This document shows positions 41,833 to 49,822 of a DNA stretch of 64,000 bases, one piece after another. Both the position numbers and the translations under genes were made by a program. Position 1 is the first letter of the stretch; the number at the start of each line of letters is the position of its first letter. This stretch comes from an uncultured Phycisphaerales bacterium (GTDB lineage Bacteria; Planctomycetota; Phycisphaerae; UBA1845; Fen-1342), in the NCBI GenBank assembly GCA_903914415.1, contig CAIWOY010000152.1:37584-101583 (forward strand). Direction: 5' to 3'. Under the pieces are notes generated by a model. That model was not told the DNA's origin, searched no databases, and worked only from the letters and a program-made list of their open reading frames with translations.

Positions 41833-42423
41833 ATGGTCATCTACACCATCGGGCACTCGAACCACGAGATCGAATGCTTCGTGGAGCTGCTCCGCACGCA
41901 CGCGATCGCGACCGTGGTGGACGTGCGCACGTCGCCCTTCTCGAAGTACTGCCCGCAGTTCGACAAAGAGCTGCTCCCGAAGCTCCTCGCGCCCCACGGC
42001 ATCCGCTACGCCTTCTTCGGCCGCGAGCTGGGCGGCCGACCCGACGGCGACGAGTTCTACGACGAGCAGGGACGCGCCCTCTACGAGCGCATGGCCGCGT
42101 CCGAGCGGTTTCGCGGCGGGATCGCGCAGCTTGTGGCCGACCACGGCGACGGGCACGCGGCCCTGCTGTGCGGCGAGGAAGACCCGGCCGAGTGCCACCG
42201 CCACCTGCTGCTCGCCCGCGTGCTGGACGCCGCCGGCGTCGAGGTGCGGCACATTCGCGGCGACGGGACGGTGCAGTCGTATCGCGCGGTCGTCGAGGCC
42301 GCCAAGAAAAGCGAGAGCGGCGTCCTGCAACTGGAACTGTTCCCGACAGAGGAGACACACGCGTGGAGGTCTACACGATCGGTTTTACCAAGAAAACCGC
42401 CCGCGAGTTCTTCGGGGCCCTGA
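41833..42423 (+). CDS. DUF488 family protein, first of two
   Basis: 196 residues, ATG 41833. The DUF488 pattern is clear: MVIYTIGHSNHEIECFVELL, TVVDVRTSPFSKYCPQFDKE, GIRYAFFGRELGGRP, and ALLCGEEDPAECHRHLLLAR, the latter with the conserved C-x-E-x3-x-C-H-R metal-like motif. The C-terminal region after residue ~155 is variable, with EAAKKSESGVLQLELFPTEE, and its last 20 residues lie in the overlap with the next gene. DUF488 function is not established; some occur near DNA-modification or defence genes. It starts a same-strand run of five genes. Confidence 0.88.
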   Translation: MVIYTIGHSNHEIECFVELLRTHAIATVVDVRTSPFSKYCPQFDKELLPKLLAPHGIRYAFFGRELGGRPDGDEFYDEQGRALYERMAASERFRGGIAQLVADHGDGHAALLCGEEDPAECHRHLLLARVLDAAGVEVRHIRGDGTVQSYRAVVEAAKKSESGVLQLELFPTEETHAWRSTRSVLPRKPPASSSGP

Positions 42424-42800
42424 GGCAGGCCGGCGTCCGGCGCCTGATCGACGTGCGCCTGAACAACGTGACGCAACTCGCGGGGTTCACGAAGCGCGAC
42501 GACCTGGCGTTCTTTCTCGATGAACTCTGCGGGATCGAGTATCGCCACGAGCCGCTACTGGCGCCGACTCAGGAGATCCTGACGGGGTATCGGAAGAAGG
42601 TCATCGACTGGGACGAGTACGCGCGGCGCTTCCTGGCGCTGCTGAGCGAGCGCCAGGTCGAGCGGTGCATCGACAAGTCTCTATTCGATGGACCGACCGT
42701 GTTACTGTGCAGCGAGCCCACGGCCAAGCGGTGCCACCGGCGGCTCGTGTTGGAATATCTGGATCGCCAATGGGGCGATGTGAGGGCCGTACATCTCTAG
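42363..42800 (+). CDS. DUF488 family protein, second of two
   Basis: 145 residues from GTG 42363, with GAGGAG about nine bases upstream, overlapping the first DUF488 gene by 61 bp. VEVYTIGFTKKTAREFFGAL, RRLIDVRLNNVTQLAGFTKR, DDLAFFLDELCGIEYRHEPL and VLLCSEPTAKRCHRRLVLEY give the complete family pattern, again ending in the C-x-E-x5-C-H-R motif. It shares only the family core with its neighbour, so the pair is an old divergence rather than a recent duplication. The two may form a heterodimer. Confidence 0.88.
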   Translation: MEVYTIGFTKKTAREFFGALRQAGVRRLIDVRLNNVTQLAGFTKRDDLAFFLDELCGIEYRHEPLLAPTQEILTGYRKKVIDWDEYARRFLALLSERQVERCIDKSLFDGPTVLLCSEPTAKRCHRRLVLEYLDRQWGDVRAVHL

Positions 42801-42811
42801 GGGAGGCTGCC

Positions 42812-43483
42812 ATGCCGGAATTCGAGGTGATTTGCCTCGCCAACTCGCGCAAGCTCAGCGGGCGCTGCGTCGCCGGGCTGCGGACCGACGGCGGCGGCTG
42901 GATTCGACCGGTGAGCGACCTCGAGCACGGGATTCTGACGGAGCGGCATTACCAGTACGCCGACGGGACCGAATGCCGCCCGCTGGACGTGCTGCGAATC
43001 GATTTCGCGCGCCCCGCGCCTGAGTGCCACCAGCCGGAGAACTGGGCCCTGGGCCGGAAGCCGTGGCAGTTGGTGTGCCGGCCGGCCACCAGTCAGCACC
43101 GGCCGTTGCTGGTAGCGCATGTCGTCGCCGGGCCCGCGCTGCTTGGAAGTCGGTTCGACCGCATCCCCCACGCGACTCTGCGCGCCGCGCCCGCCGCTGC
43201 ATCACTGGCGCTGATCGAGCCGCGCAACCTGCGCTGGTGCCTGAAGACGTCTTTGCAAGGCAAACTCAAAGTCCGCGCTCTCTTTGAGCTGGCCGGCGCG
43301 AAGTATGACCTGACGGTCACGGACCCCGTCTGGGAGCAGAAGCTGCTGGGCGCGCCCGCGCGCGACCCGCTCATCCCGCACCGCGGCCGCGTGTGGCTAA
43401 CCGTCAGTCTGGGCGAGCCGTTCAGCGACGCCTGTTGCTACAAGCTCGTCGCCACCGTGATCGAGCTTCCGGCAGGATCATGA
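42812..43483 (+). CDS. Dual-OB-domain-like protein linked to DUF488 genes
   Basis: 223 residues, ATG 42812 after GGGGAGG, 11 bp past the second DUF488 gene. The start EVICLANSRKLSGRCVAGLR then GGGWIRPVSDLEHGILTERH, and DVLRIDFARPAPECHQPENW, match the small proteins I know as dual-OB or nucleic-acid-associated proteins found beside DUF488. The second half has LALIEPRNLRWCLKTSLQGK, KVRALFELAGAKYDLTVTDP and WEQKLL, then a beta-rich end (RVWLTVSLGEPFSDACCYKL). It may bind nucleic acid or a nucleotide. The family name is from memory and should be confirmed. Confidence 0.65.
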   Translation: MPEFEVICLANSRKLSGRCVAGLRTDGGGWIRPVSDLEHGILTERHYQYADGTECRPLDVLRIDFARPAPECHQPENWALGRKPWQLVCRPATSQHRPLLVAHVVAGPALLGSRFDRIPHATLRAAPAAASLALIEPRNLRWCLKTSLQGKLKVRALFELAGAKYDLTVTDPVWEQKLLGAPARDPLIPHRGRVWLTVSLGEPFSDACCYKLVATVIELPAGS

Positions 43484-43549
43484 TGAAGCGCGCAGGGGGG
43501 CGGCCGCGCACGCGTGGACGTTGGGGGGCATCTGGGACAGAATGCCCGG

Positions 43550-45046
43550 ATGATCGCCGCAGAAGCTGCCCGCCGGCCGAAGATCCGCTTCATCAGTCCG
43601 AACTCGCCGCTGTCGAACGTGACGATGCCGGAGGTGATCCAGAAGATGACGTTCACGCGGAAGGGGCTCTTCGCGCCGACCGGGCTGATGATCTGTGCCG
43701 CGGTCATGCCCCCGCACTGGGACGTCGAGTTGGTGGACGAGTGCACATTGTCCACGCCGCATCGGCCGCGCGCCGACGTTGATCTGGTCGGCATCTCGGC
43801 GATGACCACCCAGGCGAAGCGGGCCTACGCGTTGGCGGATGCGTACCGCGCGCTGGGCGTGCCCGTCGCGATGGGCGGGATTCACCCGAGCGCGCTGCCG
43901 GACGAAGCGCTCCAGCACTGCGACGCCGTCTGCTTGGGTGACGCCGAGTCAACATTGCCGCATTTGATTGCCGATTTCGAGTCCGCGGTCGCGCGCGGCG
44001 CGCCGGCCGCCGCGGCGATACGCAAGGTCTACGACTGGGCTGCGTTTCCGACCGCCCCGATCGCCACGCCGCGCAAGGACGTAATCAACCAGCAGGATTA
44101 CCTGGTCGCGAACCCGATCCAGACGACCCGCGGCTGCCCGCACGCCTGCCGTTTCTGCACGACGCCCGCGATCTTCGGGCGGCAGTTTCGTCAGCGCTCG
44201 ATCGCGGAGATCGTCGAAGAGCTGCGGGCGATCTGCGAAGTGAAGAAGCCGTGGTGCTTCATCTTTGCGGACGACAACTTCGGCGGGAACCAAGCCTGGG
44301 CGCTGGAGTTCTGCGAGGCGATCCGGCCGCTGAAGGTCTCGTGGGCCTCGCAGTGCGACATCATGATCAGCAAGAACGACCGGCTGCTGCGGGCGATGCG
44401 TGCCAGCGGCTGCCAGGGGCTGATCCTCGGCCTCGAAAGCCCGCGGTCCGCCACGCTCGTCGAAGCCGGCAAGAAGTTCGTGCAGGCCGACACGTACGAG
44501 TGGCGAATTCGCAAAATCCAGGCCGCCGGCATCAGCTTGTGGGGCGCGTTCATCTTCGGCTTCGACCACGATACCTGGCAGGACTGCCAGGCCGCCTGCC
44601 GCTTCGCCCAACGCATGAACCTGTCGCTGGCCTGCTTCCCGATCCTCACGCCGTACCCCGGCACCGCGTTTTTCGAGCAGTTCCGGCGCGAGGGCCGGCT
44701 GCGGACGGTGGATTGGGAGAAGTACAACGGGGCGTCGGTCGTGTACGAGCCGCAACAGATGACCGCGAAGCAACTGCGGCACGCCCAGATGGCGGCGTTC
44801 GCGGAGTTCTACTCGCTGCGGTCCGCGTTCCGCCGGCTGCACGTCTGGCCGCTGAAGAGCCGGGCGTGGGCCGCGAACGTGGCGAGTTGGAAGGGGATTC
44901 GCTACTACTACGCGCGGAAGGGCCGGCAGGTGCCGACGTTTGCGGACTTCGAGCACCCCGCTTCGCCGGCCTGGAACTACCCGGATGAGGCGTGGGCGGG
45001 CGGCCCCCAATCCGAGCCGCAAACGGTAGCGCGCGTACCGGTGTGA
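43550..45046 (+). CDS. B12-binding radical SAM protein
   Basis: 498 residues from ATG 43550. The N-terminal ~170 residues are a cobalamin-binding-like Rossmann domain (VDLVGISAMTTQAKRAYALA, VPVAMGGIHPSALPDEALQH, DAVCLGDAE) but the D-x-H-x-x-G cobalamin motif is not seen. The radical SAM core carries TTRGCPHACRFCTT (CxxxCxxC), WCFIFADDNFGGNQAWALEF, and GCQGLILGLESPRSATL. The C-terminal LTPYPGTAFFEQFRREGRLR and DWEKYNGASVVYEPQQMTAK place it in the BchE/hopanoid-like class of B12-radical-SAM enzymes. The reaction is unknown. It follows the dual-OB gene by 66 bp and may be in the same transcript. Confidence 0.88.
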   Translation: MIAAEAARRPKIRFISPNSPLSNVTMPEVIQKMTFTRKGLFAPTGLMICAAVMPPHWDVELVDECTLSTPHRPRADVDLVGISAMTTQAKRAYALADAYRALGVPVAMGGIHPSALPDEALQHCDAVCLGDAESTLPHLIADFESAVARGAPAAAAIRKVYDWAAFPTAPIATPRKDVINQQDYLVANPIQTTRGCPHACRFCTTPAIFGRQFRQRSIAEIVEELRAICEVKKPWCFIFADDNFGGNQAWALEFCEAIRPLKVSWASQCDIMISKNDRLLRAMRASGCQGLILGLESPRSATLVEAGKKFVQADTYEWRIRKIQAAGISLWGAFIFGFDHDTWQDCQAACRFAQRMNLSLACFPILTPYPGTAFFEQFRREGRLRTVDWEKYNGASVVYEPQQMTAKQLRHAQMAAFAEFYSLRSAFRRLHVWPLKSRAWAANVASWKGIRYYYARKGRQVPTFADFEHPASPAWNYPDEAWAGGPQSEPQTVARVPV

Positions 45047-45094
45047 CGCGACTCGGAATTCCGCCCGGACCTGTGAGCGTCGAGGAGAACAACG

Positions 45095-45514
45095 ATGAAA
45101 TCCCATCGCAAGGAATTGTGGTTCGAGACCCCCGCCCGCCGGGCGTTCATCAACATCACGCCGCAGGTGGAGGAGGCGGTCCGCGCCAGCGGCGTGCGGG
45201 AGGGGCTGGTGCTGGTAAACGCGATGCACATCACCGCGAGCGTGTTCATCAACGACGACGAAGCCGGCCTGCACCGCGATTATGAACGCTGGCTGGAGGG
45301 CCTCGCCCCGCACGAGCCGGTGTCGAGTTACGAGCATAACCGCACCGGCGAGGACAACGGCGATGCACATCTGAAACGTCAGATTATGGGACGTGAGACG
45401 GTCGTCGCCATCACCGCCGGAAAGCTCGACTTCGGCCCCTGGGAGCAGATCTTCTACGGGGAGTTCGACGGCCGCCGCCGAAAACGCGTCCTCGTCAAAG
45501 TTATCGGTGAGTAA
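45095..45514 (+). CDS. YjbQ family protein (UPF0047)
   Basis: 139 residues, ATG 45095 with AGGAG seven bases upstream. The family blocks are all present: [59 protein letters not shown] and [20 protein letters not shown]. The conserved H-I-T-A-S, D-A-H-L-K and P-W-E-Q-I-F-Y form a putative metal site. YjbQ of E. coli has a weak thiamine-phosphate synthase activity, but the main role is uncertain. It lies 48 bp after the radical SAM gene and probably ends that transcript. Confidence 0.92.
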   Translation: MKSHRKELWFETPARRAFINITPQVEEAVRASGVREGLVLVNAMHITASVFINDDEAGLHRDYERWLEGLAPHEPVSSYEHNRTGEDNGDAHLKRQIMGRETVVAITAGKLDFGPWEQIFYGEFDGRRRKRVLVKVIGE

Positions 45515-46011
45515 ACGCGGCTGGCGGAAGGCCAGCACGCGGCGGACGGACCCTGGAAGGCCGACAGCGGGTCGCCGCGCCCCGGCCGGATAGCGGGTTC
45601 GAGCCGGGCCGCGGCGGCCTGGCTGGACCGACCCGGGGACGGGCCCCCGGGTCGTTCGGGGGCCAAAGATTAGCATTGACACGGTGGGGGCGCGGAGATA
45701 CACTGAGGGCAGGATAGTGAGGAGTAGGAGTGTCGGAGGCGGAAGAGCAACCCCGCCGTGTGACTTGATGTTTCCTCACGTCATTTGAGAGGCGTTCTAA
45801 CGATTGCTTCGGAATGCCGCGGCACGCATGCGGCGTGTGATTCGTGGTTGGCGGCGCCCGGAGCGTTGGATGACTAGCTGTTGGGTCCGGCGCGGCGTAG
45901 CGGCGGTCACTCGACAGACGAGAGGTGTTGTTGAGGAAAAGGAGGCGGGTGGCGCGGTGAAGGGTGTTCCTTTATCGATCCACCAGTTGTGCCTGGCAAA
46001 AGGAGAAGGAT
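45515..46011. other. Intergenic region with promoter and long 5' leader
   Basis: 497 bp before the PEP-CTERM gene. Bases 45515-45670 show nothing recognisable. A near-consensus promoter lies at 45676-45704, so about 300 bases before the start codon would be an untranslated leader. The leader has a second strong ribosome-like site (GGAGG, 45939-45943) not tied to a convincing frame. Confidence 0.55.
45676..45704 (+). promoter_or_regulatory. Predicted sigma-70 promoter of the PEP-CTERM gene
   Basis: Perfect -35 TTGACA (45676-45681), a 17-bp spacer and -10 TACACT (45699-45704). Start would be near 45711. It is the best promoter match I see in this GC-rich window. Confidence 0.7.
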
Positions 46012-46740
46012 ATGAGGAAAGCGTTTCTGTTGTTAGCAGTGGTGGCGCTGGCCATTCCTGTAATGGCGGCGCAGATCGTGGCGGTAGACACGGGCCCCCT
46101 CCAGTTCGCGGGCAATCATGGGAGCGCCAGCGCCAGTCGTGATTGCATCGACTACACCGTGTATGACAACACGGTCAATGGCCCGACGGCTGTGTTCTCG
46201 CAGAACCCCGGTGCGTACATCGCCGACGAGTTGGTGTTGGACATGACGCAGGCGCCGCCGGGCTACAACATCCTGAGTGACCTGTCGTTCTCGGTCTACA
46301 ACAGCTCGACAGCGACGGCGACCCTGGGTGTCACGAGCATGGAGATCTCTATCGCGGACGCTAATTGGTCGTACGTCTGGGACTATGTCTTCTCGATGGA
46401 TCTGGGCCTGCCTCCGGGCTACTACGAGACAATCGACCTGACCGGGCTGTGCTCGCTCGGCATCGTGCTCCCCGATGACATCATTATCGGGCTCCAGGTG
46501 TATGGTGCCGCCGGCACCTTACCGGGTCAGGTTGTGATGAACCCGCCGACGATCGGTTCGAGCACCAACGACTTCTATCTGGACAACACGGTTGCCACAC
46601 CCCCCGGCACGGTTAACGGCTGGCGCTGGTTCGGCTCGACTGGGCCGGTCGCCAACTTCTACTGGGGCGTCAGTGTTTGCCCCGAGCCGACGTCCCTGCT
46701 TCTGATCGCGGGCGGCCTCCTCCTCCGCCGCCGCCGCTAG
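46012..46740 (+). CDS. Secreted PEP-CTERM protein
   Basis: 242 residues, ATG 46012 with GGAGAAGGAT just upstream. Signal peptide MRKAFLLLAVVALAIPVMAA. The mature protein is low in charge and rich in Thr, Ser, Gly and Asp, typical of exported beta-sandwich proteins (LVLDMTQAPPGYNILSDLSF, SIADANWSYVWDYVFSMDLG). The C-terminus PEPTSLLLIAGGLLLRRRR has the P-E-P box, a short hydrophobic helix and a basic tail, the exosortase sorting signal. It would be processed and anchored or released at the cell surface. No exosortase gene lies here. A clean promoter and terminator bracket it as a single-gene unit. Confidence 0.88.
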   Translation: MRKAFLLLAVVALAIPVMAAQIVAVDTGPLQFAGNHGSASASRDCIDYTVYDNTVNGPTAVFSQNPGAYIADELVLDMTQAPPGYNILSDLSFSVYNSSTATATLGVTSMEISIADANWSYVWDYVFSMDLGLPPGYYETIDLTGLCSLGIVLPDDIIIGLQVYGAAGTLPGQVVMNPPTIGSSTNDFYLDNTVATPPGTVNGWRWFGSTGPVANFYWGVSVCPEPTSLLLIAGGLLLRRRR

Positions 46741-46768
46741 CTCGCAGTAACTGGGTGACGCAAACTTC

Positions 46769-46812
46769 GAGTCCCTGGCGGGAGCTTCCACCCGCCAGGG
46801 ACTCTCTTTTTG
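46769..46812 (+). terminator. Rho-independent terminator after the PEP-CTERM gene
   Basis: A perfect 14-bp stem GAGTCCCTGGCGGG (46769-46782) / CCCGCCAGGGACTC (46791-46804) with an 8-nt loop is followed by TCTTTTTGG. It also faces the end of the convergent gene at 46864. Confidence 0.93.
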
Positions 46813-46863
46813 GGGGGCGCGCTGGGCCCCGGGGCGACCCCCAGCCGACATTGTGTGGGGCCG

Positions 46864-48855
46864 CTACGGTCCGGTCTTTTGGCGGTAGGGCTTGCCGGCC
46901 CGGTACCCTGCGAGCCGGCTCCGGATCTCCGCAGCCAGCGTTTCGTCTCCATCGCGCTGCGCATGTCGGAGGGCCTGCTCAGCCGCCTCAACCGCCCGAG
47001 GGAACTCGCCCGCCTCGGCGTAAGCGGCTGCCAGCGTGTCGACCAGGGGGGCCTGCTGGCTTTGCGTCAGTTGAACGGCGTACTTGGCTAGCCGGACCGC
47101 CTCCTGCGCGTCGCGCCACGCGGATATAGGGCACGTGGCATAGATCCAGGCGAGGCGGTCATAGGCTAGCGCACATTTGTCCCGGTAGGTCCAGCCGGTC
47201 TCCCGGAGCATCTGCACGGCTTCGGCGACCTGCCCCTGGGCTGCCAGACCGTCCGCGAGCGCGGCGCGCAGATCCGGGTAGTCGGGGTGTTCCTCCGCGG
47301 CACGGCGCAAATACGCCACCGCGCCGTCCAAGTCGCCCATGGCCCGCAGGGCGAGCGGGATCTTCAAATGCACCGAGAGGGCTTCTGGTTCGAGGCGCAG
47401 ACACGCGCGCCAGTGCGTGAGTGCCTGTGCGTACTGCTGCTGGAGGTACAGCACGCTGCCGTAGTTGCCCTGCGCCACCCAACTGGCTGGATTCCTGGCG
47501 GTGGTGTAACTCCAAAGGGCCGCGGAGGACTGCCAGACCGGAAGCTGCCGCCGGGTCAACACGGCCAGCACCACGCCCAGCGCCACGCCGGCCATCGGCA
47601 AGATAAGTCGGCCGGCTCGGAATCGGTGCACGGCGCGCCAGGCGCGGTCGGCCGTCAGCACGAGCATCAGGAACGGTCCTACGCACGCTAGATACACGAA
47701 CCGGTCCGCCACGAATGAGTGCGCGTGGTAGCCGAACGGCAAGAACCCCAACACCGGCAACAGCGTGCCGACGAAGTGGCCCAGCCCCCACACGACATGC
47801 CCGCCGAGCGTAGCGCGCCAACGCCACGCCCCCCAGACGACGAGCACCAGGGCGAAGACCGGTAACCACGCGCTGGGCGCGGCGGCGTCGAGCGACCAGC
47901 GCGGATAGATGGGGATCAGGTCGGTCGGGACCGCCAGTTTGCCGAGGTAAAACCAGGTGGCCAGCGCGGCGACCGGCGCGCGGCTGGCCCACGGCAGCGG
48001 GCTGCTCGGGCGATCTTCCACCGCGACCAACAGCAGGCTGGCCGCCACGCCGATGAGCGCAAACGGCCATAGCCGGCGGATACTCTGCGCGGCGGTCTGC
48101 TGCGTGAGCCGCCGGGCGTCGCAGAAGACAAAGCAGTCGGCCAGGAACAGGGACGGCACGAGGGTGACACTGGCCGTCTTGCTCAACAGGGCGGCGACGT
48201 ACGTGGCCAGCGCCAGCGCGTACGTCGCGGGGCGTGGGGCTGCCCGATAGCGGGCGTACAGCAAAAACGCGCTGAGATAGAACGATGCGGAGAGGACGTT
48301 TTTGCGCTCCGTGACCCAGGCCACGGATTCAGCCTGCAGCGGATGCAGCGCGAACAGCACAGCGGTCAGCCAGGCGACGACCCGGCTCAGACCCAGGCGG
48401 CGCAATAGGAGCATGACCAGGACGGCGTTTAGCGCGTGCAGCACAATGTTCGTCGCGTGGTAAGGGCCGGGAGTCGCACCCCAGAGCCGGTATTCCAGCC
48501 AGAACGACGTGTACATGAGCGGGTAGTTCGGCAGCCCGGCCGGGCCCCTCAGGCTCGTCCAGATGGTCGCCAACCCGCGCGGCAGGATGACCATCGGGTT
48601 CGTCCCGACGTTCCTGTCGTCGTCCCAGCCGACGAATTCATACCCCAGCGTCGGCCAATAGACGAGCAGCGCCGCGGCGACGAGGATTGCGCCACCGACC
48701 AGGAACATCCACGCGGCTCGCGCGGGGCCGCGCGGTTCGGCCTCGACCGGCGTCAGATCGCTGGGTTGTCGTGGCGGCAAGTCGAGGTGGCTGGTTTGAT
48801 TCGGCAAGGGAGGCTTCCGAGACACCCAGTCCAGCGTGACAGCCCGAGCCGCCAT
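46864..48855 (-). CDS. TMTC/GT-C-like membrane glycosyltransferase with TPR tail
   Basis: 663 residues, ATG 48855. A ~48-residue cytosolic start precedes about eleven helices, the first AWMFLVGGAILVAAALLVYW. The first outer loop EFVGWDDDRNVGTNPMVILP holds the acidic motif, and FALHPLQAESVAWVTERKNV is the characteristic H-P-x-x-x-E-x-V-A block of TMTC-type O-mannosyltransferase relatives. From about residue 490 TPR helices follow (ARNPASWVAQGNYGSVLYLQ, QQYAQALTHWRACLRLEP). TMTC proteins transfer mannose from a lipid carrier to exported proteins; bacterial members are mostly uncharacterised. Protein or glycan modification outside the membrane is likely. Confidence 0.82.
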   Translation of the reverse strand: MAARAVTLDWVSRKPPLPNQTSHLDLPPRQPSDLTPVEAEPRGPARAAWMFLVGGAILVAAALLVYWPTLGYEFVGWDDDRNVGTNPMVILPRGLATIWTSLRGPAGLPNYPLMYTSFWLEYRLWGATPGPYHATNIVLHALNAVLVMLLLRRLGLSRVVAWLTAVLFALHPLQAESVAWVTERKNVLSASFYLSAFLLYARYRAAPRPATYALALATYVAALLSKTASVTLVPSLFLADCFVFCDARRLTQQTAAQSIRRLWPFALIGVAASLLLVAVEDRPSSPLPWASRAPVAALATWFYLGKLAVPTDLIPIYPRWSLDAAAPSAWLPVFALVLVVWGAWRWRATLGGHVVWGLGHFVGTLLPVLGFLPFGYHAHSFVADRFVYLACVGPFLMLVLTADRAWRAVHRFRAGRLILPMAGVALGVVLAVLTRRQLPVWQSSAALWSYTTARNPASWVAQGNYGSVLYLQQQYAQALTHWRACLRLEPEALSVHLKIPLALRAMGDLDGAVAYLRRAAEEHPDYPDLRAALADGLAAQGQVAEAVQMLRETGWTYRDKCALAYDRLAWIYATCPISAWRDAQEAVRLAKYAVQLTQSQQAPLVDTLAAAYAEAGEFPRAVEAAEQALRHAQRDGDETLAAEIRSRLAGYRAGKPYRQKTGP

Positions 48856-48976
48856 CCCCCGGTTGCGGCTGCTGTGGCCGGGATCGTAGACGAGCCGGCC
48901 GCTTCATCGCAAGGGAGTGCAGACCGGCCCGGCGGATTTCGTGCGGTCGTTCACACGCTGGGGACCGCGCCGGCTG

Positions 48977-49822
48977 TTACGGCGCAAGAAACGTCGCGTG
49001 TCGATCCGCGTCCGCACTTGCGATTATCGACAGCGGCTCCCCCCCGTAGCGCGCCACGTCGAACGGGAACAGCGGCGTCCCGGTGATCGACGTGACCCGC
49101 CCGCCGGCTTCCGCAATCAGGAGCGCGCCGGCCGCGATGTCCCACAGGCGTGGGTTGTCGGCCAGCAGTGCGTCCAGCTCGCCCCCGGCGACCCAGGCCA
49201 TGTGCAGCGCCGTGCAGCCGAGGCCGCGGCACACGAACCGATCCAGCCAGGCGTGGGCGCTGCCCGCCGTCAGCGCGGTGGGGCTCGACGGGATCGCCAC
49301 CACCGGCTTCGGGTTCACGCCGCGCGCACGCACCGCGCCGCCCACGCGCGCCGGCTGGAGCCGGCCGTCGATGCGCAGCCCGCTGCCGCGCGCCGCGGAA
49401 TACAGGACGTCCCGCGGCGGGTCGTACACGGCCCCGGCGACGGGGTGGCCGCCGATCATCGCCGCCACCGAGCAGGCGTACAGCGGGATGTGGCGGATGA
49501 AGTTGCGTGTGCCGTCGAGGGGGTCGATCACCCAGCAGAGGCGGTCCGCGGACGGCGGTGGCGGCGGCGGAGACAGTGTAAGCTGTTCTTCGGCCACGAA
49601 GGCGTCGTCTGGCCGGGCGGCGCGCAGGTGCGCGACGACCGCGGCCTGCGCCGCTTCATCCGCCCGGCTGACCTCGCTGCGGTCCGCCTTGAGCCAGACC
49701 TCCACGCCGGTGCCGAAGTACTGGCGGGCGACCTGGCCACCAACCCGGGCGGCGTCTTCGGCCAGCGTTCGCAGCGGTTCGAGTGGGGCGGGGTCGGCGG
49801 CGTCGAAAGGGGCGGCGGGCAT
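48977..49822 (-). CDS. Inositol monophosphatase/CysQ-family phosphatase
   Basis: 281 residues; its ATG at 49822 overlaps the yidC stop by one base (TGATG). Metal-site motifs: FVAEEQL (usually E-E-[ST]), WVIDPLDGTRNFIRHIPLY (D-P-L-D-G-T) and the C-terminal LWDIAAGALLIAEAGGRVTS (W-D-x-A-A). These mark the FIG phosphatase superfamily. The substrate could be inositol phosphate, 3'-phosphoadenosine 5'-phosphate (CysQ) or a sugar bisphosphate; the sequence does not decide. A proline run (LSPPPPPPSAD) follows the first motif. Coupling to yidC is probably organisational. Confidence 0.9.
   Translation of the reverse strand: MPAAPFDAADPAPLEPLRTLAEDAARVGGQVARQYFGTGVEVWLKADRSEVSRADEAAQAAVVAHLRAARPDDAFVAEEQLTLSPPPPPPSADRLCWVIDPLDGTRNFIRHIPLYACSVAAMIGGHPVAGAVYDPPRDVLYSAARGSGLRIDGRLQPARVGGAVRARGVNPKPVVAIPSSPTALTAGSAHAWLDRFVCRGLGCTALHMAWVAGGELDALLADNPRLWDIAAGALLIAEAGGRVTSITGTPLFPFDVARYGGEPLSIIASADADRHATFLAP

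Noticed and set aside
45804..46142. 112-codon frame overlapping the start of the PEP-CTERM gene
   Set aside because: A GGAGG near 45940 could serve a GTG at 45958, but the peptide has no signal or domain and would overlap the clear PEP-CTERM start in another frame.
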